Below the pieces are notes generated by a model. The model was not told the DNA's origin. It ran no database searches and saw only the letters and a program-made list of their open reading frames with translations. The translations under genes and the position numbers were made by a program. From Tenodera sinensis (Eukaryota > Arthropoda > Insecta > Mantodea > Mantidae), in NCBI GenBank assembly GCA_030765045.1, contig CM060967.1, positions 17,226,284-17,290,283 of the forward strand: DNA of 64,000 bases, read 5' to 3'. Shown piece after piece: positions 23,466-35,559 of the stretch. Numbering within the stretch: the stretch's first letter is position 1; the number at the start of each line of letters is the position of its first letter.

Positions 23466-24049
23466 CAATCTTAAATTCAACTTTCCTGATAGACTGCAAG
23501 GGAATAAAAATGGTGTGCTTGGGAGCTAAAACGTAGCATATTGTATGTATGACAGCATTATACGACTGCAATGGAAGACTGTACATAATGGAAAAAATGT
23601 GCATAAGATTGAATGAAAACATGATACACAATGACTGAGAGATAAACAAAAGGGCACAGATCCTTGAAAATAGAGTGAAACAAAAGCTGCAGGAGACTAG
23701 AAAGAAGATGAATATGGACCTGGAATGTTGTGATATATACTGAACTTGGAAAAACTGTATTTTTTCTTTCTTCTCAACTTCCCATAACTTTATCTCAGTG
23801 TTTGGCAGTTGGTTAACCTTCTAGATCTCATCCCTGTACCATAACATCTTGCTTCATGTATTCACAGATGCCTTAGTGCAAAGCAACTGTACCTCTGCTT
23901 CTTCACAAGCCAAATTGTTGGCATTAGGAAGCCATCCAGTTTACCTGCTTCGTTATCTGTAGATGGTAGAGTATTCACAATCCATTTTCATTTTCCTAAT
24001 GTTTCACTTAAGGTGGAACTTCGGGTCGTGGTGTTAAATATCCAATCTG

Positions 24050-24178
24050 ACATTTACCGTGATGACTGAGGAAATAAAAAAAAAACAGTCAAATTGGTCA
24101 GCCCATGAAATTTGAACCTGGGGCCCACCAATTGTGGGCCACAGAGTTTATACCTAACCCATCTCGCTCAGTGAAAAA
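24050..24178 (-). repeat. tRNA-derived SINE, family E
   Basis: On the minus strand, A-box-like GCGAGATGGGTTAGGTA and B-box-like GGTTCAAATTTC are spaced as in a tRNA. The body continues to an A-rich stretch near 24075 on plus. It is the only copy seen here. Confidence 0.5.
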
Positions 24179-24235
24179 AATATGTTCAAGGTATAAAATT
24201 ATCTGTTATGTGATTTAGGGGAAAAAATAATTATA

Positions 24236-24655
24236 CAGTGGAACCTGCTAAACCAAACTAACTGGAGGTGTGGTCTTCTGGATTCGAAAATGTTTGGATT
24301 ATCCAAAAAATTAATATAGATATATACAAACTCAACTATAGGATTAGCAGCTACAAAGTAACAGCATAGCAATATGAGGAAGTTGTGATTACCACACACA
24401 ATATAATAACAATGTGTTCAGCATAATATAGTGCCAGTGCGTAGGTAGTTCAGTTTGTTTCACTATTGTTAGCACTCATTCTACAGTAAATTATGCTTTT
24501 TGCTTATAAATTAATACAGAACAGATGCTTGTTTGTGTTATGCACTATGATGTCAACCAAATGAAACCATAGTTCCTGTACGTTAAAAGAACAACTTTTA
24601 CTTATGGACTTTGTGTTCGGATCATCTGGAATTTCAGATTTGTGGGGTTCTACTG
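24236..24655. mobile_element. pogo/Tigger-like MITE (about 420 bp)
   Basis: The left end is CAGTGGAACCTGC preceded by TA. The right end, read on minus, is CAGTAGAACCCC. CAGTRGAACC is the typical pogo/Tigger terminus. Sub-terminal segments also pair loosely (GGATTATCC-like on the left, GGATCATCTGG on the right). The right TA is not intact. No transposase is present. Confidence 0.45.
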
Positions 24656-25004
24656 CAGAAACAAAATTATAGGAGGAAAGTGCACCTGAAATATGAGTTA
24701 CAGCATTTTGAGCTAAGAAACAGGGTCACTTGTATACTTTTGTGCAACTTTAAATGATCATTCACTATTGTTATTATAATCATTATTTGCTGAAATACCT
24801 AAGTATAACCAAACCAAATTAGGTTATCATTCATAAAGTAACTAATGAGTAACAAATTTAAGGCAGCATCATGCATTGGTTTCCTTAGCTTATTTATGAC
24901 CTCCCAGTGTCTTTAGACACATACACTCGCACATTGTTTCTTTCTTTTAATTAACTATGATGATCAGTCTTTACATTTAAATTTTCAAATGTTTGTCTTA
25001 TTCA

Positions 25005-25590
25005 TCTGATTACCCTCCCCTTATGTAGGACTTACAAGCCAGTGCCTAGGGTCAGATGCCCATCGAGCAGCACAGGAACCTATGGACCGGACAGAATGAA
25101 GATCTGGAAGCATGTGGTCAACAGAGCCCCAGGTATGATAGTGAGGAAGAGGATAAAATGAAATGCAGGCAAAATTGATGAAGGAAAGGTGACCTTGGAG
25201 CAATTGGTGGAATGAGTGGTGGGGGAAACTGGAGAATGCGGCCCAGGTTTGATCCCAGGCAACCGCATGTGGGATTTGTGGTGGACAAAGTGGCACTGGG
25301 GCAGGTTTCCTCTGGGTTCTCTGGTTTCCCCTGCCATCTCATTCCACCAGTGCTCCATCTTCATTCCATGTATCATCAGGGTCACTGCCTGCGGTGCCGT
25401 ATGTAGTAAAAGCAGGCATTAAACACTACAAAACAGAAAAAAACGACGGAGAACCCGGAGATAAGCTGCCCAGGCGCTGCTTCATCCACCACGAATACCA
25501 CATGCAGGTCCCTGGGATTGAACCCAGAGTGCCTAGGTGGTAGGCAAATTGTCTAACCGCTCAGCCATGGGACCACCCCAAATTTCTGTC
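25005..25590 (-). repeat. SINE family C, rearranged cluster
   Basis: The head lies at the right: on minus, A-box-like GGCTGAGCGGTTAGAC and B-box-like GGTTCAATCCC near 25510-25575. The tail side (25005-25235) is shared with 32390-32755. The middle (about 25236-25400) is the same family in plus orientation (GGTTTGATCCCAGG), so two copies form a fold-back. Confidence 0.65.
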
Positions 25591-26989
25591 ACCTGTACCA
25601 AATATCTTCCTGCAGCCCTAAGAGGCATACTTTTTATTTTAAAAACCCAATGTTTATTTTTAGGTTCAAGCATTATCTGTAACAGCATAATTTTTCTTCT
25701 ATACATGCTATTCATATTGTGGCACTGACCGTGCATCAAAGGAGGCTCAGTCAGCTACCTCACACTACTTTGTTGCTATGCAACACACACCAATAGCGGC
25801 TGAGAACAAACACTACTTCCAGACAGTTCGAGAAGCTTCAATTGCTTGACTTACTATGAGAAGCCTTGTGAAACATTGATTTCCAAAAAATACCGGTACC
25901 TAATTCTCAGCTATATAAGCAAGTCAGCACAGACAGAGAAGTTAAATTTTGGTCAGTTTTAAGTGAGTAGAACTGTGAGAGTGTGCTGTATACAGTGCTT
26001 GTGTCAAGTTTACAACAGAATAGAACAGTAGTGAGTTGCAAGATCAGGAGTTGTGAATTGTGATTCAGTTTTAGAGGAAATACAGAGACATCTGTTACTT
26101 TGAATCCGTAGTTGTATTAGTTGGTATGAAATTGAAAATCAAAGGCATTTATATGCCTTATAATATAATGCATTGGGCAGCCTGTTCCAACTTTGCTCAG
26201 TTGAGAGTACTTGTGTGTCAACAGTGTTTGGAGTCCAATTGGAGGGGGAGCATGACAGCCAATATATCACTGGATAAACATTGTAGCACTTCATGCCAGT
26301 CTTGAGATTGTGTCATTTCTGATAACGTATGTCACTATGTCAAGTTGGGGAAGCCTATTGACTATTTTGTGGGAAGAACGATTCCTGTTCATTCAACTGT
26401 TGCAACAGCTTGCCCCAATGCCAAGCTGTATTGCATACTGCAGGCAGACTCTGTTAGGTGTGACTACTGTACTGCTTGCTAGTGGGCATCCAAGCTGAAA
26501 CAGCCTGACATAGGCAATGCAGTTTAACAATAATGTAATCTACCTATCTGTAACTTTCACAAATTTTGGAGGGAATTACTTTGCCTCATTGGCTTAAATT
26601 TTCATATTGATGATATGTTGCTTCATTGTTAATTCATTGAAAACATGTTTTAAGGCATAAGGGAGAGCAGCATAATTTAAAAAGTCATATGGATATCAAA
26701 CTTTATACTTAAGTTTAGTTAATGTATTCCAAGGATTGTAACCTGGACATTTTTATGACATTCCCCCAGTTGAAACTACCCTTTATTTAGAAAAATGTTC
26801 CATATTTTTATTTTCTCAATAGCAGCTATAATATTTTAGATTGAAAATTGTTTACATACTACTTGAGGAGTAAAGCATATATTTCAAGTTTTCTATGAAG
26901 ACCTCTTCTCTTGATTGAATTTTGTATAAATATTAGACAAGAATGAGACAATCTACTTCAAAAAATACCAGAATGTACTACACCTTGTT

Positions 26990-27090
26990 ATTTTTGTACA
27001 CCAACCAACTTACTGCTGGTGTTTTTAAACACACAAGCTGTGTGTGAGCAATGTTTGAGAGATAGAATCAGGACTGAAAAATTCAATGCT
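26990..27090 (-). repeat. SINE family A 3' fragment
   Basis: Has TACTGCTGGTGTTTTTAAAC through AGAATCAGGACTGAAAA, the tail part only, minus orientation. Confidence 0.65.
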
Positions 27091-27614
27091 ATGAATATAG
27101 TTCAAAACTAAGTGATTTTTCTATTAACAACCACAAAATAATTCAAAGGGCAGAAATACTGTATTTAATGTATACATTTTTTAAAAAAACCTCCAATTTA
27201 GAATATACAGCAACTGTAGATTTTTCAATAACCCAGGAGTTGACTGTATGTAGGTAGCCTATACACACAGTCACATATTTGTACTGAGGTAGCTTCATCT
27301 GAACTAAAAGACAGTGCACTTGTGCTTCAATCTCAGGGAAAAACTTGAATGAGCTGCTGGTTTGGATGATTTTGAAAAAGATGTTTCCTAGGTTAACAAC
27401 AGCAAGGTAAGATTATGTTTTACGGATATTTAATGTGTTGTTTAATAATTACAGAAACACTGGACAGCATATAAAATGTGCTCTGATGTAGAGTTACCAC
27501 TAAGTTTGGCAACAATGCCCAGCACGAACATTGGCCAGCATTCATTTGTCATCAAGTTTTGCACTTCCTCTAATTCTCAACTATGCTTCTATGTAATTAC
27601 CTTAAAATGTGTAT

Positions 27615-27830
27615 AAAAAAATTATTTTGTTATTTCACGACACTGTCAATTGCAAGGATCAGTGTCGCCAATGTGCCGGAATTTTGTCCTGCAGGAGTTC
27701 TTTTACAGTAAACCTACTGACAGAGCTGCCATTTTTAAGCACACTTAAAAACCATTGGTCTGGGCCAGATTTGAACCTGGGACCGTGAGATCAGTAGGCT
27801 AGCATCTAACCAACTGAGTCACCCAGCCCA
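27615..27830 (-). repeat. tRNA-derived SINE, family B
   Basis: Right-end head with TTTGAACCTGGGACC (B box) and CTAACCAACTGAGTC (A box) on plus. The left end is the A/T tail 'aaaaaaattattttgtt', as at 385-420. Confidence 0.75.
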
Positions 27831-27999
27831 ACTTAAAATGTATATTGAAAACACCTCAGAAAACATTTGTCATGAAGCAGAAAAATGAGCTTTACTATGA
27901 ACAATTTATGAAATATATTAAAGTAAACGTTAGGGGATAGGAAAAGTCAGGCACTTGTAACACACCAACATTTTTAACTTTGAATAAACTAAAATGGCT

Positions 28000-29270
28000 T
28001 TATCTTAATATTTTCAATTTGTTTTCACCTGTCTTGCATGTAACTCATGGGCCCCCAAAAGAAACTTTTTGAACATTTTCAAGATTAAGGAATTGCTCTT
28101 TAGCTTTAAGGATAATTAGTTTCAACATAATATAGCCCACCCCATCATTAGCCAATAATATAAACAACAAATGAAAAACATGGACCTCATTAAAACATAT
28201 TAATTACCAAATTAAAATGCAAGCAAAAACATTTCTGCTTAACTCAATTTCAACTAAATTAATAAAAACAAGGAAAAGCTATACCCTCCTACAGCTTTGA
28301 AATGAGATGTTGCTGAAACATTTAGTAATTCAAACGCATTTGTATTTTATTAAACTCAAACTAATGAAATCTTTAGGTTTGTTCCAACACGATCAAAACT
28401 CAATTCTGAATTATCTGAGCGTGTGCAATACCTAAGTAGAATTGCAACATGACAAAAATCTACACAAAACTAGTTCTGAATTTCCAATTTGCTGTTCCAA
28501 CATTTTGGGAATGAGTTCGGAACCAGTGAAATTGGTTCTTGGACAAAAGTAGGAACTGCAAATTCTGGACATGTGAAAATTGTATAGCCTACAACATGTG
28601 CTGAGGTTATTCAGAATCACAGATTAATAATGGTTTGAAGTAATGTTCCAACTGTAGAAAATACTGAGCTAGTTCTGAGAGCATGCTCAACTGCACATGT
28701 GCGTAAGAAAATGTTGGTATTAGTTCAGAACTGCTTGTAGGAACAGATCTTAATTTGAGGTTCAATGACCAAGTTCTCGGCCACTGTACAATCCAAAGGC
28801 CAAAAGTTAGGCAAAGAAGCATATATCTTCAGCAGCAATCCCATGGAGCTACAGTAAATACCAATGCCAAGAAAGCTTCAAATCATTAAATGAAATTTTA
28901 GTCTTTCAAACTAACTTTAACAACTGTTCAAACTTCTTAAATATTTCATTAAATAAAAGTTGGTTTAATCAAAAAAGGTTTCAGAGAAAAGTTATTTGCT
29001 TTTATGCACGAAACCAAAATCTTGTTAACTGAGGTTACCATTTTAAAAAACTTCAACATGTTGCACTCACATGACTTTCTCTACTCTTGCACAAACTATT
29101 CTTAAAAGCATTTACTCCTTTATCTGCTTCATGTAATCAAGATAAACCTTTGCAGAAATTATCTTAGTTATGTAAGGATCCAAAATTATTTATAAAGTAA
29201 AACAAAAGATCCCATTCATGTCATATAGCTGATAATAAAAAATACATTCACACTGAAATTTGAAAGATAT
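28000..29270. other. AT-rich, no gene seen
   Basis: Frames are short. A segment near 29050-29170 (ACTCACATGACTTTCTCTAC...GATAAACCTTTGCAG) recurs near 45215 and, more weakly, near 16300, 32830 and 33200, so it belongs to a dispersed repeat. Confidence 0.35.
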
Positions 29271-29309
29271 CTCTCCTTTTTTGAAAATTTCAACTGGCAA
29301 GAATCAGTT

Positions 29310-29460
29310 CAATTACAAAATCTCCAAGAAAATCAACTGTCGCTATTTTTCATCTTCTCCTAGGCTATGATTATCTTGGTAAACATCTATACAAAATAGG
29401 ATTAGTAATCTCTCCCCTATGCATGTTGTGCACCAAAGAAGAGGACATGCATAAAAACCA
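29310..29460 (+). pseudogene. diverged RNase H retrotransposon remnant
   Basis: The plus strand reads PRKSTVAIFHLLLGYDYLGK, then IGLVISPLCMLC, then MHKNHL. This aligns with PRKTAVATFRLITGHDCLAK...PLCPLC...DRDHLQ of the element at 20178-21294. Only the zinc-knuckle region survives. Confidence 0.6.
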
Positions 29461-29959
29461 TCTATAGTCACCATCACAAATGAAGGCAGTTCCGCAGAAG
29501 ACAAAGATTCAACGACATCACTGTTTTCTAGTCAATCAGGCGTAGTCTATTTCAGAGCACATGTGAGAGTGCTTGTATTGTGTGACAGTAAGTTTGTTAA
29601 GAGTTCCGACAATGGCAGAAGCAGAAGCAAAAAAAAAAAAAAAAATGTTCCATTATTCACAGTCAAGCCAGAGAAATTGTGTATAATGTGTACAAATACT
29701 TCCTGAGAAAGATGGGAAACAGTTGCAGTGCAGAATTTCCCCTCTTTCCCCTACCTGCACATTAAGTTATTTACGGCCATCATTCCTGACAGCTACTCTA
29801 GCAGTATGTGTAGGTCTAAAGATCCAAGAAGATTTAATCTCCAAATATTGGGAAGCCACATGGAAAATGATTTTATTATTAACCCCAGAGCATTAAACAC
29901 ACACACTAATTTTCTTGTAGGTGCAAAGGAAATGTGAAATACGTAACTTAAAGAAAAAA

Positions 29960-30835
29960 GGAGGATTGTTAGTGGTGGGTACACTACTAGTCATGATGCA
30001 AGTTCCATAATTACATAACTGGTCGCTATGTGACAGCTTTGAAATTCCATTCTCTTTGCATGGCCAAGAGAGAAAAAAACGAATAACTTCCCATTTGTAA
30101 AAAGTGTAAATATTGGAAAATTCAGACAAATGGTGCGGAATGCCTCTGAAATGGTTCACTCCATAAAGCCCACCTCTGTAGCATGATGGTTAGCATGTCT
30201 GTCTCATGTTCAGGAGGTCACGAGTTTGAATCTCGCTCAGGGTAAGTTATCCGGGTAAGGTTTTTTTCTGAGGTTTTCTCTTATCCTGAGAAGAGGAATG
30301 TTGAGTAACTTAAAGCTCTATGGACCTCGGGCTCATTTGACCCATTTCAGTCATTCATCATCCGATATGACACTACGTTGGAGGACATTAACACACACAC
30401 ACAAAAAAAAAAAATTCACTCCATACAAAAAAGAAAAGGTATTTGATATAAATTGTGTGTTTTAACAAGATCAACATTTTTTGTGAACTAAGATTTTGTC
30501 TCTTACAGTTTACTAGCTATGCAAAAGTCATCCAGAATGGAGAAGACTTTTGAGTAAATTTCCAGAAAATTCAAGATATATGTTTTACTTGCCATAAAAA
30601 CATCTTAAACATATGCTATTTTTATCAAAACTGTCAAAAGCCATTTTTGACAAAATGAAAATTTCCTAAAATTGTTCCACGTAAACAGCAATTTGGGGTG
30701 AAGGATTTTCTTGAAAATTGCTGTCTCACATCCTCAGAAGTTGTTGAACTTAAACACTAAGTTTGGTGGTATTTAGTCGATCTTTCGTTTTCGAGTTAAA
30801 CTATTCACACACACCCACACCACCAGCTATTTGCC
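29960..30835. repeat. dispersed repeat family D, split by a SINE
   Basis: Shares 'gctttgaaattccattctctttgcat' (in part), the 'ttcaagatata' block and the CA-rich tract with the other family D copies. Interrupted at 30166 by a SINE. Confidence 0.55.
30166..30414 (+). repeat. tRNA-derived SINE, family D1, with 11-bp target duplication
   Basis: 249 bp flanked by perfect TTCACTCCATA (30155-30165 and 30415-30425). The head has A-box-like TGTAGCATGATGGTTAGCA and B-box-like GAGTTTGAATCTC. The body continues through 'ggacctcgggctcatttga' and ends in (AC)n and a run of A. It is cleanly inserted in repeat D, so it is younger than that repeat. Confidence 0.85.
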
Positions 30836-31679
30836 ATATTAAAAACATACAGATTTATGTAAAATTATTTTAAAGAACAAAAGGGTATAACTGTACCAGC
30901 TTTACACATTCTTGCTTGTTTATTTCAGGTAAAAGAAACCTACAAAGCATATCTTCTAGAAATACTATACATAACCATGACACAGAAACAGTAACTTGAG
31001 GCTAATGTTCTGTATGCTTAACGAAACCTGTGCATACAGAACTGGGGTGTTGTTCACATGTTCCATATTTACATGGTTTTTAAATAATGTAATTGTGTGA
31101 AACATGTAGTTTGTCAAGTAAAGTTTAGTATAGTCGGAAAACCTTGTCGCTTATGCTAGTCTTCCACGTTACCGAGGTTATGTTAGACTAGGCTAGGTTA
31201 GGTTAGATTAGCTCTATATAAGCAGTTTTAAGAAAACTCTGAAGTTATATATTGCAGCCCACAGTTTTTTTTACTAACATATTCATAAAACGAGTTAAAG
31301 TCGTAAGTAGTTTAGGCTAGGTTAGGCATATAAAAGCAATTTCAAGAAAACCATGGTTTTAAACATCGCAGCCCACCAGGGGCTAAGCAACACAAAGTGA
31401 GTGTTTACTAACATATTCATTGAACGACTTATATGTATGCAATTGAGTTAAAAAACAACATAAGTAACTTAAGGATACAAAACATTGACCTAACCCAGAA
31501 ATCCCAATGTCAGATTCAACAAAACTCAAAATCAATATGCAGGCCTTAAACTCCTTAAAAAATTACCTCATAATGTTCAAATCCTGTTCCTAGTGCAGTT
31601 TACATGAGAATACAAAGATTACACATGGTAGAAGTCTTCACTGAAAAGCCTATAATACAGTCTTTGTTTGTTACACAAA

Positions 31680-31990
31680 CATCTTAAATATGTATTACTT
31701 TAAACAAAATCACAGAACCCACTTTGAGAAAATCAAAAATTTTGAAAAATGTTGTAAAGAATAGTTTGGAATGGGGACATTTACTTGAATATCTTCATGT
31801 TCATGAGTTTGGTATTTATATGATATTTCGTTTGCAAGTTATGCTGTTCAAATACAGGTGCCTTTTACTAAAAATGCTTCATTTTTGGTTCCAAAGCATA
31901 TATTTCCGGTGAAAGCTTCAAATAGAATTTTTGAGTGGAATATAATGTTTTCTCTATTCTAATACATATATGACAGAGAAAGTTTAAGCA
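31680..31990. repeat. dispersed repeat family D fragment
   Basis: 'catcttaaatatgtatta', 'tttgagaaaatcaaaaa', 'gcttcatttttggttccaaa' and 'gacagagaaagt' match the other copies. Confidence 0.5.
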
Positions 31991-32389
31991 CAGTTCCCTG
32001 AAATGGGTTACATATGGACACTAATCTGATAAAAGGTTTTCATTTACATTTCAACAACCAACCTTAAGTGGTGCTGTAGTTGTAAACAGTTACCCAATTT
32101 TATATACAGTTATTTCCAAGGCACGAAACAGCACAATATTCAAGGGAAAATATAACACTTTACTGTACACTCAGTATAGCAATATAAAATTTACTTAAGT
32201 GCATTCAAAACTGAGTTGTCTGATTTCTGGTTCACTGAGCTACCAGCATACAGAGATTTCCCACTATGTATATTGGAAAACACAAAATGTTTATAAATCA
32301 TGAGCTTTTGTTAAATTCTGCACACCACAGAGCATTAGCAATTTTTTTCTGCTTAACCAGGTTTTTATTATTTTTTTTTTATTTGCCTG

Positions 32390-32755
32390 ATTACCCTCAC
32401 CTTATGTAGGAGTTACACACCTAGGACTTACAAGCCAGTGCCTAGGGTCAGATGCCTGTCGGGGAGCACAGGAACCTATGGACCGGACAGAGTGAAGATC
32501 TGGAAGTGGGTGGTCAGCCAAGCACCAGGTATGATAGTGAGGAAGAGAATGATATGAAATGAGGCAAAATTGATGATTGGAAAGCTGATAATGGAGCAAT
32601 TGGTAGAATGAATGGAGGGGGAAACTGGAGAACCCAGAGAAAACCCACCTAAGGCCACTTTGTCCATCAAAAATACCATATGTGGGTCCCTGGGATCAAA
32701 CCCAGGCTGCCTAGGTGGTAGGTGAACGCTCTAACTGCTCGGCCAAGGTGCTGTC
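32390..32755 (-). repeat. tRNA-derived SINE, family C
   Basis: The same 'cagtgcctagggtcagatg' and 'acctatggaccggacag' body as 25020-25100. The tRNA-like head is at the right end (B box GGTTTGATCCC and A box near 32730 on minus). Confidence 0.7.
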
Positions 32756-32883
32756 AAATAGGTTCTTAATGTAAAATTGTTATTCTCCAGCACCAACATT
32801 CAGCGAGACATTAAAAAAAGAATCTGATGTGTTGCATTCATTCACATGTCTTTCTCTAACCATTAACATTTACTTTTATGTCA

Positions 32884-33110
32884 TCCTCCACATGGTCTAG
32901 GGATAACATGTTAGCCTCTGACTCCTGAGGTTGTGGGTTCAAACCTGGTGGAGGACGATAGATTCATCCTTAGCATGGCTTCCTTCACAAGGATGTGTCA
33001 TAGTTTTATGGCTCATAAAAGAGCCTCAAGCCTGATAAGCAGGCGTCTGAACAAAATTAATCAGACTTCCACCCAACATACGTACATAAAATAGAATGCT
33101 AAGAACAACA
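32884..33110 (+). repeat. tRNA-derived SINE, family F
   Basis: Head with A-box-like GGTCTAGGGATAACATGTTAG and B-box-like GGTTCAAACC, then a body ending 'cttccacccaacatac'. It interrupts a dispersed repeat whose halves resume at about 32825-32880 and 33150-33250. Confidence 0.55.
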
Positions 33111-33589
33111 ACAGTTGAATACCCATAAATAAAACAATTTCAATTTTGTTTAATTTTGTACAGCTTCTATAAACTACTCCCCTTCTACTCTCCTATCTTC
33201 AAGTTAATAGAGATAAACATTTGCAGAAATAGTTTCATCACACATTTTGCTGTAGTTACAAGATGGGTAGAGCAAACCAAATCAGTTGGTCGCTTAAAAG
33301 CGGTCTCCTATGTGCTGGGTTTAAAATTTGTTGCAGTTGTCATAACATCACAAGAAGTGAATAGCGAAACCACTTTAAAAATATTACAAAATACTGAACA
33401 TTTAAACCAATATTAGCACACATTTTGGGAATAGCTGATGCCACAAAAAAGGATGCTTTAAAGAAATATACATTTTTTGCAGCACGTTTTTGTCTGGTGT
33501 TACTCTACTTGCATCATACCAGAAGCTCCATCACTTCACGCACATCTGCAGGTTTGAGGACCAAGGTATTCTCCTGAGTCAATGACAGT

Positions 33590-33845
33590 ACAAAAATCCC
33601 TGTAAATGAAGCAGACTCCACAGGCTACTCAGAAAATTCAAGATATGCAGTTTATCTGTCATGTGTCTTAAATGTAGGGTATTTTAATCAAAGTCCTTAT
33701 AGAAAATCCAAAATTTCAAAAAATATTCATGTAAAGGGTAGTTTGGGATGGGGAGTTTCTTGAACAGCTTTAAGTTGTATCTTTGAAGATATTGAACTTG
33801 CAAGTTTGGCATTTATCCAACTTTATGCTGTTCACCAGCCTATGG
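33590..33845. repeat. dispersed repeat family D fragment
   Basis: 'aaattcaagatatgcagttta', 'gggtagtttgggatgggga' and 'ttgaacttgcaagtttggca' match copies at 18200-18550 and 30590-30790. Confidence 0.5.
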
Positions 33846-34744
33846 TCCCTGACAGGAATGCAGCCAGTCAGTACATCAGTAAACAATTTCAGGTACAAGC
33901 GATATCTGAAGCAGGAGTAGTGCTTCTAGTTGCACTTACGATAATAGTGACAACTTTGGAATGTGTATTCAAACTACATTAAAGCAAAGAACTCGTTCAA
34001 ATTCCATCTTTCTTCCACTGGTAATTTTCTGTTTTCTATATTTTTCAAAAACCCTGTCAGTCTGTTTCAATCACAAGGATATAACCTCGAGTGTTGTATC
34101 ATGTTCCTGTAAGGATACGTCAGTCACCTGTTACATAAAGAACATTAGAACCTCCTTAGGTTGTTTCAAACATCTTGTAAAGATGTTTTATACATAGAAC
34201 AGTCACACTGAACCCCTTTGTTCTGTTCTGCAACTACAATATCATAGCACATTTCACAGCACTCCTAGGCAGAGGTTTATCTACTTCTACACTCCTTTTT
34301 TCATTACTTCCAACATAAAACTACTGACTCATACAGTTTCACAACTAAAATTAAGAGAAATTAGCAGCGAGTAAACATAGCGCAATACCATTGTAGGTAA
34401 GCTGGCAACGTAACCAGCAGAATGTTTGCATGGAAGATTACAAAACTTGGGTTACACTACGTGGAACGTCTCCCCTCTCCCCTCCCTAAGACCACGAGCT
34501 GCTGAACAGACAGTACAGACACACACATGCTTGCACATGCACACACAGGCCTAAGAATATGCATTTTGTGTGAAATCTTGATATTGAATTTTTGGGTAGA
34601 ACACAATACTTCTACCTAACACATGATAGGGAAAGTAATAAAGGAAACAAAGATTTCATCTAGCCATAATGTGCTTTTACTTCAATCCTGGAACATTCAA
34701 ACATTCCTCTTTTAGACTGTGTGAGCTGTCAGAACTCAAATTTC

Positions 34745-34985
34745 TGCTTTCTATGGTGCCATTTTTGTTTTGTTAACGATGCTGTCAATTACCAAGGTGA
34801 TATAAGTGCCACCGACATGCCAGAAGTTCATTCCATAGGAGTTCTTTTATATGCAAGTAAATCTACTGACATGGGTCAGTTGCTTTTAAGCACACTTAAA
34901 AACCATCAATCTAGGCTGGGTTTGAACGCACAATCTTGGAATCAACCAATAGAGCCACCCAAATTGACTATTGCGCCATGGCTGT
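34745..34985 (-). repeat. tRNA-derived SINE, family B
   Basis: Diverged minus-strand copy: the 'gatgctgtcaatt' tail and 'cacacttaaaaaccat' body, with a degenerate head (TTTGAACGCAC). Confidence 0.65.
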
Positions 34986-35328
34986 GAACTATGGTATTTC
35001 TTCACATTATAACAAGCACTATCATGTTAGTCATAATTGGTGCCAGCTGGTTCAACAGCAGAGCCTGTGATTTCAACCAAGACATTAAACAAAACCATAT
35101 GAACTTCCATTATCAATGTGTGCCATACCTAGATCTTCTACTCATTTCTTACAAGTCTACTTCAGTAATGCTGTTTCCAGACAATGTATGAGGAACCTCA
35201 AGCAAAATATACACTAAATGTGCTGAGAAAGTTTGTACTGCATGCAAGAAGGAAAATACAAGTGTGCAATTTTTTTTATCTAAGTCCCAACAATTTGGCT
35301 ATCCATACTAAAACAGGTTTAATGTTTA

Positions 35329-35544
35329 ATTTAAAAGGTGAGTTAATTAATAACACTGAACAACACTTACAACATATTTTTCCAGGACGCGTTTCGAAGG
35401 TTAACTTTCCTCCATTATCAACCGGAAACGAAACGCATCCCGGAAAAATATGTTGTAAGTGTTGTTCAGTGTTATTAATTAACTCACCTTTTAAATGAAA
35501 TTAATTATAACAACACTGTTTTCAAACTTCTATGAAAGGAAGAT
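35329..35544 (-). mobile_element. short inverted-repeat element with hammerhead-like core, copy 2
   Basis: 216 bp flanked by a perfect 14-bp duplication AGGTTTAATGTTTA (35315-35328 and 35545-35558). Long inverted arms (about 35336-35398 and 35428-35503) surround 'ggttaactttcctccattat'. On minus, 35379-35428 reads TTTCCGG, TTGATAA, a GGAGG/CCTTC stem, GAAAC, GC, GTC, CTGGAAA. The helix I arms TTTCCGG and CTGGAAA pair over 7 bp, and GTC is the usual hammerhead cleavage triplet. It differs from copy 1 by having the inverted arms nearly adjacent. Confidence 0.7.
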
Positions 35545-35559
35545 AGGTTTAATGTTTAT

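Noticed and set aside
25912..26100. TATA-like 'ctatataagcaagtcagcac' followed by a possible initiator, as a promoter or solo LTR
   Set aside because: No downstream gene and no matching second copy or duplication could be found.
31180..31335. Repeated 'ggttaggttag' words as insect telomeric (TTAGG)n
   Set aside because: Only a few imperfect units, in a region without other telomeric features.
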